From Macrolepiota albuminosa (Eukaryota > Basidiomycota > Agaricomycetes > Agaricales > Agaricaceae): a DNA stretch of 64,000 nucleotides. How positions within the stretch are numbered: the first letter of the stretch is position 1; each line of letters opens with the position of its first letter. Shown one piece after another: positions 55,469 to 64,000 of the stretch. Made by a program: the position numbers and the translations under genes. Below the pieces are notes generated by a model. It saw nothing but the letters and a program-made list of their open reading frames with translations. It was not told the origin of the DNA and ran no database searches. Where the stretch lies: the NCBI GenBank assembly GCA_027475525.1, contig JAMWFC010000049.1:993297-1057296 (forward strand). Reading direction: 5' to 3'.

Positions 55469-57722
55469 CTAGCACATCAAAGGGCCTCCCCAATAGTAAA
55501 TCGTATGCTGGCGATCTAAGTATGTGAATTTGCAGATAGAATGTAAGATCGCCAATAGCACATGGCACGTTCCGGGCCATCCCCAAGGATCAATCAATCG
55601 TGCTGTTAGCGCTCTGCATGTTAAGAATGATTGTGGGGTTGTAAATGATGCCCAGCTCGTTAGCGACATCAGCAGCCATTGAAATAATCTGTGATCCGCT
55701 GTCCACGATAGACTCTATTTTGCTTTTCCCATCAACTGTCAGCATAATTGAGCGAATTGCATGGGAGTCTTGGGCTACAGTTAAGATGGCAGGATCATTG
55801 CTAGATCTTAGCGATTTGAGGTAAGTTTCAACTGGGTCAATGGACGTAGCTTCTTTGGGTGGCGCGGCCTCTTCCTTGATTTCTGGTGCTACCGCTTCGG
55901 TTATGTATGCGAAACCAGGCAGCACGTCATCACATTCATCCACCGTCATTACATTGTTAGCTACATTTTGTCGAGGGGTAACCACGGTATGCATCTGATT
56001 CCTGACATCTGGCGCCACGCTGCATAACTCTCCTACTGATAGCGTAACCTGACTTTGCATGATGCGATCAAAAACTACCTTAGACTTTTCCAGATCGTAT
56101 ATGGGTGCTGTGGGTCAATATCCCCCCATAGGTTTATCTGGTGCTCCAAAGTTGCAATTAAGGGGTGGGGCGTAGTTGCCCCCGAGGCCAGCATAAGGAG
56201 GCAGTAGTGGCTCCATAACAGCTGGCGCCTGTTGTCGTGCCTGATGGCCTATAATCTTTCAAAGGCTGCTTGCCCTTTTTGATCTCCACCCCATCGAAGA
56301 CCTGATTTTTTAGCGACTTCAGCTCCTTTTCTAGCATCTCGATTCTCTCCTCGTGGGACAGTGTAGGTCGGTCACTGATAGTGTTTAACTGGAGTACTTT
56401 GTGAATTAGTGCTTGTTGAGGGGTTGCCTCAGCTTCTGTTGTTGCTGTACTATTCAGGTTGCCCATCGCCAAGTTCCCAGGGTTCCAATGGTGCCACTCG
56501 TCAATGCATCCCTGGAACGTCTTATGCTTGGGATAAAGGGGAATGCTAGCGCCCAAAGGTAAGACCAGCTTCCCGTCCATTCCCCGGCGCACCTTCCCTT
56601 GTCGCAAATACTGTTCAAGGATAGCGCATCTACCCTTGTCATGGTATGTCCTGCCTTGCCACAAAAATGGCAAAGTCCCATCTGTACATTGTTTCTAGGT
56701 GCTGAAAGACTAGTCGAGATCAAGGTTTTCAGTTTATTCATGACATTAGCGACTGCATTGTTAACGGCATTTTCCAAATTCTCCTTCTTGATATACCCGT
56801 TACAGTCATTGGCGGCGCTAGGCGCTGGCGACTCTAACTTGGGTGCCATTCCTCCATGGTCCATGCCTGGTCGCTGTAATGGTATACCCGTATCCGTGCC
56901 CTTTAATACCCACTTTCCTGCCTCAAAGACCTTTTCTATGTCGTATGGTTCCTCGGGGTGATGGTCATGCATAATGATCTCCAAGCGTCGCGCAATCTTA
57001 GTCCATAACAAAGTCTGTCGTAGGGTTTCTTGGGGTGATGGTCATGCATAATGATCTCCAGGCATCGTGCAATCTTAGTCCATAATGAAGTCGGGAATCC
57101 TTGTTGAAACAAACGACGCTCCTCGTTCCCATATAACTTCCCATTTTGGACCAGCCATCTTGCTATCCGCTGGAAATCACGATAATAAGTTGATAACGCT
57201 CCTAGAGTATAGATCCCGGCCACAAAGGTGTCCTGTACTAGCTTCTGGATTTCCATTACCGTATAACGCGTAGCTTCTTCAGCGCCAGGATATAAATGAA
57301 TGATAGCCTTTTTCCATTCATCATAGGTAAAAGGCCTTGGTGCTGTGTCACTAGTAAGTCCTTGGAACTCCTTCAATCCTGTCCATAGCTGTATCGTATG
57401 AGACGTATCTGGTGGCATATTCCTTCATCTGTGTATCGTCAGTCACCCGGCAATCGTGTAGCAAATACTCCAACTCTTTGAAATACTGCATTAGTTCATG
57501 GGGCTTTGTTTTGTCCCATTTTGGTGACAAGAAGTGGTTTCTGGGCGGCATGTGCTGATTGTTCAGCTGATCCATACCAATAGGTGTGTTTGTTGAGGTA
57601 GGAAGGGTGGTGGTGCTCGTGTTACTTAGCATTGATATTGTAGGTACCGGCTCAGTTGGCTCCAAGTCGCTAGGTTCTGGCAATAATAACCTAGATAACT
57701 CTTCTAGAGGAGTAAGTGGCAT
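55469..57722 (-). pseudogene. Gag and protease region of the 15-kb element
   Basis: The N-terminal frame is 57,722-57,351 (SPKWDKTKPHELMQYFKELEY) and the gag domain 57,418-56,936 (RPFTYDEWKKAIIHLYPGAEEA, STYYRDFQRIARWLVQNGKL). The nucleocapsid region follows near 56,690 (LCHFCGKAGHT) and a C-terminal part runs to 56,158. The frame at 56,060-55,590 ends with a protease-like block IESIVDSGSQIISMAADVA (Asp-Ser-Gly). A near-perfect tandem duplication of about 76 bp at 56,941-57,090 shifts the frame within gag. Confidence 0.75.
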
Positions 57723-57887
57723 ATGGTTTTCGCCTGCTAAGTACTCAAATGGTCAGGAAAAAGGGAAAAAGCTCTTAGCTAGGCTATCTGGGGTGGCCTC
57801 AAGCTCCTGATCCAAAGTCTGTCTTGGTAGCGCGCCTGGTAAGTGTGGTGAGTTGGTGGTACTTGGTTCAAGTGGTGGGCTCCAAAA

Positions 57888-58958
57888 TGATGATGCCAAC
57901 TGTAGTTGGGTGCGCTGGACATATACGCAGTACAACGCCGTCTCCAGCATCTGGCATGCATAGTTGTGAGGAGTCCTGACAGGGTCCTGGTGTGCTCGAG
58001 TGGAGGTGATAAAACGATGCGCTAAGTTATAGCGCTTCGGGGGCTACCTGGCAGATGGTAAGCGTCGTAGTTTAAACAAAAATATTGAAGAAAAGACGAG
58101 TAGCGCAGCATATTGTGCCCGTAGGTGGCACCGTAAATGACAAAGACAAGATAGATGAGGCTAGCACCCGACTTAGTGACGAAGTCAAAGGAAGCTAGCG
58201 CAATTTGAACACTAAGTGTAACTGTCTGTGTGCAAGGGATTACGATTCGTTGTTATATACATGTAAGGTAGCTATTTTATACTATGCGCTACCATGTTTG
58301 CCAAGGTACAAGTCCATCTGCGGCGCTACCTCCTAGCGCCTCTCCTTGTGGTTTCCTCTAACAGCGACCTGTCAACAGTGACCTTTTGCACATGGATGAT
58401 GGCAACCAATGGCGTTATGTCCCACGGTGACCAGCAGCAACTCTATATTGGCTTAGAATTGCATGAGTCTGCTCACTTTTATTATAACTCCAATTGGCCA
58501 GGCTGTTCCAGGGTATGGTCAGAAAATCCTCGACAGACGCCGTGAGCGCTAATGTCAGCGCTACTCATGGTATCAGTTCCTGACAGGTCCAGATGTCGGA
58601 TTTAAGTATATCCAGTGCTGCCATCATTGATCCTTTTAGACTTCTGATTGAAGTGCCTTGTCAAATGGCAGTGCCTGCTGCAGGCTCCTTCTGGAAGTGA
58701 TTGGGGTTTAGTTAGAGTCCTCTCCCACCATTGTGTTAGCACTATACGTTATGAGCCTCCTTCATCCTTGGGATAGGCAAATGGAGTGTGCTGAAGGTCT
58801 GGTAGCTAGTGGTTAGGGTAAATGGCTAAGTCCTGTAGAAGGTTGCCAGAGCTAGGGCTGCTATATATTCCCAACTAGTCGCTAGAGTCTTCAGTACGTC
58901 AAGTGTTGGTTGGTCTATAATGTCCCTTGATGCGCTCAGTCCAAGTAGAAGCCTATCA
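57888..58958 (-). repeat. 5' LTR of the 15-kb element
   Basis: Direct copy of 43,853-44,923 with scattered transitions. Its right edge directly abuts the interrupted exon of the host gene. Confidence 0.85.
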
Positions 58959-60131
58959 CCATAGTTCCATGTTTAGTAACAAGAAGTAACTTATCTAGAT
59001 GAATTAATGGTGCATTCTTTTGCCCAATCTTAATGGTGCGAAAACTGATACTTGCTTCAACAAGTTGTCCGATGCAAAAAACTCTAGGATAAGCAATCTG
59101 CTTGTACGTCTGCCTATAAAAACTGCTTTATTTTTTTAATTAATTGATCAATAAAAGCAAACTTACCTGCTTCCATGGTTAGGAACTAGTTCGTAAAAGA
59201 CAATAATATTGTTATCAGTATGTACATATCTACCAGTCTGAAGTAGACCAGTAAGAACACCATGATTGTCTACCACCTCAGAAAGTACTATTTCAGTGAG
59301 CAAATGACTCTGCCCTTTTGGTGTACAAATCCTTGTCTTTGGGCAAATAGCATATGTTCCCGGAAGAACTTGATAAGGTTTATACGCATTCATATCACCT
59401 TCAGCAAACGTTCCATCGAAATAAGAGAAAATAAGATCTAGTGCTGCTAAATCATCATCAAAGTAATCACAATTGTTTGGTGCAATAATGATAACAAAGT
59501 AATTTAATAAATTGGATTCGTTTTGGCAAACACTAAATAATAGCTTGAATAAGTTAAAATTGAATAATAACAGGAAATATGGCAACAAACCGATAATTGT
59601 TTGGAAGAGGAGGAAGCCTGAACTCTAGAATAAAGCCAGAGAAATCAAGCAAAACTTCCAAATCCGTTCCATGATAAACAAGACATTTAAAGCCCCCAGT
59701 GACAGACTTGACTTCAAATGCCTCTTCAATTTTCTGCATTGTATCATAGTATGCAAGTTGGCAACAAAGAGAGGCACCTGCGAGTTGCAAGTTTGCAAAA
59801 GAAGTTGCTTGATTGACTATAATGAATACAAAACATCATCAGAATAATGAGAAATCACATGTGTATTTTGACTTTCCTGCATCTTTGCAATTCAAAATTT
59901 CAATCCTCTTATCTATGAAAAGTTGCGACAGTGATTGCATTTGATAGTTGTCTATTTTGAACATCTGAATGAAACTATATAAATATAGCATCGGCAAACT
60001 TGCAGTAAAGTGTGTTGTCCTCTATGATGATTATATAAGAATAAGTGTCTTACCATTTAAAAACTGATACACCACAGTGAAGTTGCCTCTTGCATTGATT
60101 ACACTATTATAGAGTACACATCTGTGATCCT
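58959..60131 (-). pseudogene. Host gene of unknown function, 5' part of split gene
   Basis: The minus-strand exons, in consistent phase, are about 60,131-60,054 (CVLYNSVINARGNFTVVYQF), 59,816-59,591 (NQATSFANLQLAGASLCC...LPPLPNNYR), 59,532-59,167 (VCQNESNLLNYFVIIIAPNN...YELVPNHGS) and 59,113-58,959 (QTYKQIAYPRVFCIGQLVEA...TKHGTM). The introns are 53-58 bp, except 237 bp for the first. GTAAGT and GTTTGT donors and ATAG/TTAG acceptors are present. The last exon stops at the LTR and the rest is at 43,597-43,852. Further 5' exons may exist to the right. I recognise no domain. It is AT-richer than the transposons, as is the gene at 61,113. Confidence 0.6.
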
Positions 60132-61112
60132 ATGATACAACTTCTAATTGATGTTGATAGTTTTTCAACAGGTAAAGTGACGTTGCACCAATGATAAGCG
60201 CTACCAAAGATGCTATTGATGATCCTATGATGCTACTTCTAATTCTATTCTATACTTCTAATTCTAATTTGATATAAAATGACATTGCAAACGCCACCAA
60301 AGATACTTTTGATGATCTTCTGATGCTGCTTCTGACAGAAATAGGTCTCATTGCTTGCTAACATAAAACTTGAAACTTGCTAAAAATTACCAGACTGCTT
60401 TTGATAGAAATAGGCCACATTGCTTGTTAACACGTTGAAACTTACTAAAAATTACCTGATCTTAGCAAACCAATGTTGAAAGCAAAATAAACAACTTCTA
60501 ATCAACACAAGTGTGAAAATAATTTCTAATTCTAGTTAAATTAATGCACTTAAAAATAATCAGTGACTCCACTGTTTTTGTTATTGCTCTAAATATGGTA
60601 AGTGTGAAAACGCTTTTTGAGGATAATAAATATGCTTTAAAACAATCAGGTTGAAAAGAACCTCCCTTTATACCTTTACCTTCAGTTTTTCTCATAGCGT
60701 CAATCAAATGGCCTGACTTTCAGCCAAGTATGTTGCTTTACTTTCATTGTCAATATTAGTGTTTGATTCTAACGAGTAACGGTACAGAAAACAACAAATA
60801 AGATTTGAATCAGACACCAAAACTACTATGTTAGAGCAGAAAACAAAGAAGAAGTACAAGCAAATGACTTCCAATGAAGCTAACATGCAAGAAGATATTA
60901 ATAAGTCGGACTCGAAGTTTGTTTTCAATCGTACCCCTTTTCTTGATATGATAAGGCTTATTGACATTGTAGGGAAGAGACAGACGAAAGCGGTTTGAGT
61001 TATATTCTTGATAAAGGAAAAAATATTGCCAGTGCCAGCAATCAGTACGTGTTGAATATTTAAATGTCAACGTTCTGCAACTATCGCAATTAATTGAACT
61101 ATAATCTATAGA
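60132..61112. repeat. Intergenic/intronic stretch with tandem duplications
   Basis: An imperfect tandem duplication of about 65-70 bp lies at 60,325-60,460 (AGAAATAGG...CATTGCTTG...AAAAATTACC, twice), and a related pair around 60,178-60,330 (GACRTTGCA...GATGATC). Minus-strand frames at 61,070-60,704 may be 5' exons of the split host gene, but I could not join them. Confidence 0.4.
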
Positions 61113-62280
61113 ATGCTACATGCTAAAGATGTTGTATCTGAACTACCTTATGCTGAATTCATAAACGATTCGACTTCACAAAATATGTAAGTCAAAATAT
61201 TTGGATCACTTCACTTTATCAGCTGACTTTTTTTATATATTACTCTAGGCAAGATGCCAAGTCCGACGACACACAACCTATCGTTCTAGAAGCAATCAAT
61301 TATACATGCTATGACACCAAAACTTCCCAAGTATCCGAAGAAGCTGTTGTCAATCTCGAATACTCCTTTTCTAGTGTGGCAAGTTGTCTTATGGAATTGG
61401 ACGTTCGTGTACCTAAATCAAGTAACGTTCAAGTAGTCAATCTTGCAGCTGCTAACTCTCAAGACTTCCAACAAGGATTTGTCTTTCAGCAAAAAAGATC
61501 TTCTACAGCCAAGCAAAACTTTTCCGTCTTTTATCTTGTTGAAATGGTCATGTTTAGCCAGCTGGTTGACGAAGGAGACCTACATTATATATCAGTTGCT
61601 TTTTCAGATTGCACCTTTCCTCATGCAATGGCCTTTATTGGAGCAGTTTCTAATAAGGAGAATTTGTCAGTAATCATGCAACAGGATGACGTGTCCCTTA
61701 CAACAATGCTCACGAGAAAGAGCACGAGTCATTCAGGTATACAGTATAATTAACGACCATCACTTAATATAGAAAGCTAACAACTCTTTAGACAAACCGG
61801 GTTCATCCACAAGACTAGCTCCTGCTTCTCCAACAAAGAAGGGTGATTGCAGCCACACCAAGTTATCTTGGTCTGATGCAGTAAGACTATACGGAGATTT
61901 AGGTAAGCCATAAAATTCACCAACTTTGTTCTATTATGGCTTGTTATAATTGAGTAATGATTCTAGTACCAGTTTATGATGGGCAACACCAAAAATTCAA
62001 TCTTGAAAAATATCAGTCATTGTCTCATACATACGTTGATGTGGCAAACTGGTCCACTGTTATTGCTACATTCACAGTCAGCATCTACAAGGGCCACTTT
62101 GGAGACACAACTTCATTCAACATCCAAGACATTATTTTGCTTGCTGACCCTGAAGAAGCTGATTGTCGTGCTGCTACAGTATGTTTGCTGCTGATGTGGA
62201 TTAAAGACGTGGTTGATCTGCCAATAGATGATGAATATGTTGAAATTGAAGAAGTAAAAGACAAAGCAGACTTTGTATAA
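61113..62280 (+). CDS. Four-exon host gene of unknown function, 328 residues
   Basis: Exons 61,113-61,186, 61,249-61,736, 61,792-61,902 and 61,967-62,280 join in phase to 987 nt. The introns are 62, 55 and 64 bp with GTAAGT, GTATAC and GTAAGC donors and CTAG/TTAG acceptors. The product starts MLHAKDVVSELPYAEF, has a central beta-rich part (NFSVFYLVEMVMFSQLVDEG, YISVAFSDCTFPHAMAF), a Ser/Lys linker (ASPTKKGD) and a C-terminal part with SHTYVDVANWSTVIATFTVS, ending acidic. No signal peptide or membrane segment. I do not recognise a family. It is divergent from the split host gene, so the two may share a control region. Confidence 0.75.
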
Positions 62281-62926
62281 TTGTCAAATGTATTCCATTC
62301 TTTAGCATAGAGTCCTTTTTTAGTTGAACAATATGATTTTTTACTGCAACTAGCTATCCTAATACTTCAAATAAGACATAGAACAAACATTATCTAATGT
62401 ATTTTTGACTTAGTCTAGAGTGAGACAAAGTCTCATTGCTGAGTCCCTTAGTGGCAAAAGGTCAAGCCAGTTGTCATGCCTGTCAATTCAAAGCAAAGGC
62501 TTTTGCATCTCAGTCTCATTGACTAGTTCTTTACAGGGCAGCAGAGTGTGAATCCATCTTCCTAAGTGTGAACACCTTATAACACCTTAGTGACATCCGA
62601 CTCAGAGGGGACTCTCCTAGCTAAAGGGGTGGAATAGTATATCACAAGTAGGATTCACATATAAAATAATATAAGTGTGGAGTTGTCAAAGAATCAGAAA
62701 TCAGAATAGATTGCGGTACATATATGTCACGTAGGCAACCAGGTTGAGTAGTTGTCACAAGGGGGGGATGGAGTGGATGGATGGACGGATTAGAATAAAC
62801 TATACAATTGAGGAACATGTTGTTAGAATCAGATCTGAAGATCAGGAATACCTCAATCATCTCAGTCATCTATACACTGATTAAGTTTGACAACCAATTA
62901 TATAATCCTTCGTCTAGACAAACACT
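62281..62926. other. Intergenic spacer, no gene seen
   Basis: Downstream of the four-exon gene; AT-rich with scattered short frames on both strands. No family signature or splice structure. Confidence 0.4.
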
Positions 62927-63187
62927 CCATTTTTGAAATAGAAATAAAAATTAAATTCCCAACTAACCCCAACACATGATTATATAAGCATTTGTCTGGA
63001 CGACTGCTTGTATAATTCTTTGTCCATTTTTGAAATAGAAACAAAAACTAAATTCCCAACTAAACCCCACACATGATTATATAAGCATTTGTCTGGATGG
63101 CTGCTTATGTAATACTTTGTCCAGACAAACACTTATATAATCATGTGTGGAGTTTAGTTGGAAATTCAATTTCCATTTTAAAAATGG
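62927..63187. repeat. MITE-like inverted repeat, about 260 bp
   Basis: The arms start CCATTTTTGAAATAG and end with the inverse TTAAAAATGG. The unit CCATTTTTGAAATAGAAA...CACATGATTATATAAGCATT occurs twice in direct order (from 62,927 and about 63,029) and once inverted (about 63,130-63,187). An inner hairpin TTGTCTGGA/TCCAGACAA joins them. No transposase is present. Confidence 0.65.
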
Positions 63188-63205
63188 GGTGAGTTTTTTT
63201 TTTTT

Positions 63206-64000
63206 GGAGTAGCGTTTCAAGTGGCTTAATGGCCTATGTCCTTGGCAAGGCCCTCTTGCCTGCTGTGCTGCTCACCTGGGGTTCAAATCAGGTTCTTCTA
63301 CTAGAGAAGGGAGGTGATTTTAGTCTCTGCAAGGAAATGTTTTTATGCATGTATGTAGGGCTAACAGCTCGGGTTGGGGCCTGTTTCATCCAACGCGTCT
63401 TTCTGATATTGTCTACTAGTCGTTAAAACCCTGCCTTGTGAGCTGTTTTCTGGCTCTTCCAAACTCCTCAGGTCTATTATTCTTGTGCTGTCCCAGGTCT
63501 TCACTATTACATGTTGAAGGATGGTTTTCTTTCCTAGCCTTCTATCTGTCAGCTTGACATCCAGTTCAGCTCTATCTAGAAGAGTCTTATTCCATTTGTT
63601 AATTATTTCTAGTGGTGAATGTGGACTATCATCTTCATCTTTTTTTATTACTCTGTTAATTATAGTGTCCATATAAAATAGGTTGCTTCTAAGTTCAGTA
63701 ATTTGTGTACCCAGGTCAGACCTAGGGAGAGTCTTCTTTCAGCATCTGTAATCTTCATTGGAGGGCTGCCTAGTATGGTGGATAAATTCCGCTCTGGCCA
63801 TGTTTTCCTTGTTCTTCTTCTCCATATGTTTCTCGCTTCTTCTTATACAATCTCCTGACTAACACAGGAGCATTCGGTGATAATGTGATCCAGAGAGTCT
63901 ACTTTACTTTACCATCATAGCTGCATATCCTCCAGCTCTTCAGATCGAGCTTCATTGTTTGTTTGTCCCAGTATAATCCCACCTTATATGCATTGTGTTG
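63206..64000 (-). pseudogene. LINE ORF2 3' end with poly(A), running off the window
   Basis: The minus strand encodes the zinc-type tail of a LINE ORF2 (HIITECSCVSQEIV near 63,870, ERNLSTILGSPPMKITDAERR near 63,770) and the C-terminal block 63,672-63,361 (NKWNKTLLDRAELDVKLTDR...KTWDSTRIIDLRSLEEPE). A 3' UTR of about 145 bp follows, ending AAACGCTACTCC and a poly(A) run (plus-strand T at 63,194-63,205). On the plus strand the UTR has tRNA-like boxes (TGGCTTAATGG, GGGTTCAAATC). It is the same general clade as 37,632-40,355 but a different family. Confidence 0.7.

Larger units (their letters stand above)
43853..58958 (-). mobile_element. 15-kb Ty3/gypsy element with antisense accessory genes
   Basis: Two direct LTRs of 1071 bp (43,853-44,923 and 57,888-58,958) start TGATGATGCCAAC and end AGAAGCCTATCA on the plus strand, and differ by several percent, mostly transitions. 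The internal minus strand codes gag, RT/RNase H and integrase (57,722-51,184). Between the integrase end and the 3' LTR lie about 6 kb with genes on the plus strand. Two solo LTRs of the young chromovirus sit inside. No target duplication is found: left flank ACTGT, right flank CCATA. It interrupts a host gene. Confidence 0.85.

Noticed and set aside
43597..58963. A 5-bp target duplication for the 15-kb element
   Set aside because: The flanks ACTGT and CCATA do not match, and shifting the LTR ends by a few bases does not help.
1..64000. CRISPR arrays, prokaryotic operons, or a biosynthetic gene cluster
   Set aside because: No regularly spaced short repeats, no ribosome-binding-site operon structure and no biosynthetic enzymes were seen; the repeats are LTR, LINE and MITE types.

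Overview
This looks like the nuclear genome of a filamentous fungus, most likely a basidiomycete of the Agaricomycetes. Host genes have 53-62 bp GT-AG introns. A fungal APH-fold kinase and a probable DUF7770 gene sit side by side, and the transposons (chromodomain Ty3/gypsy elements, a copia element, RNase-H-bearing LINEs, a Tc1 relative) are of kinds common in mushroom-forming fungi. By my own tally about three quarters of the window is transposon-derived. The species cannot be told from the sequence.

Region 1-28,716 is one block of nested retrotransposons. Two diverged copies of an old minus-strand Ty3/gypsy element form the base. Copy A (about 1-4771) keeps part of its 3' LTR, a long third ORF (ORF3) and its integrase. 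Copy B (about 5796-28,715) runs ORF3, integrase, RNase H/RT, protease, gag, 5' LTR. A Tc1-like relic separates the copies. Copy B received five later insertions: solo LTRs at 8218-8820, 10,412-11,438 and 20,719-21,504; a complete copia element at 14,519-19,596 (open 1460-residue polyprotein, LTRs with one mismatch in 288 bp, duplication ATTGT); and a full-length chromovirus at 22,027-28,518 (LTRs with one mismatch in 517 bp, duplication AATAG, three premature stops).

Region 28,716-33,000 is host DNA: AT-rich spacer, a three-exon gene (30,382-31,046) and a convergent APH-like phosphotransferase (31,283-32,167). Region 33,000-40,360 holds fragments of at least two LINEs, a tRNA-like sequence and a G/A-rich minisatellite. 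Region 40,360-43,850 is AT-rich host DNA with a 100-N assembly gap.

At 43,853-58,958 a third Ty3/gypsy element of about 15 kb, with 1071-bp LTRs, lies within a host gene: the gene's last exon is at 43,597-43,794 and its upstream exons resume at 58,959. Between its integrase and 3' LTR the element carries about 6 kb of opposite-strand sequence. This includes an intron-containing gene with a six-cysteine, Zn2Cys6-like cluster, itself split by a solo LTR across which the reading frame resumes. This antisense cargo and ORF3 of the old element are the most unusual contents of the window. The right end has the remainder of the split host gene, a clean four-exon host gene of unknown function (61,113-62,280), a MITE-like inverted repeat and another LINE 3' end.

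C:G to T:A decay, often at CpG, recurs across the elements: it separates the two old copies, fits the premature stops of the young chromovirus and changes a catalytic RT residue in the third element. A methylation-based silencing history would explain this.
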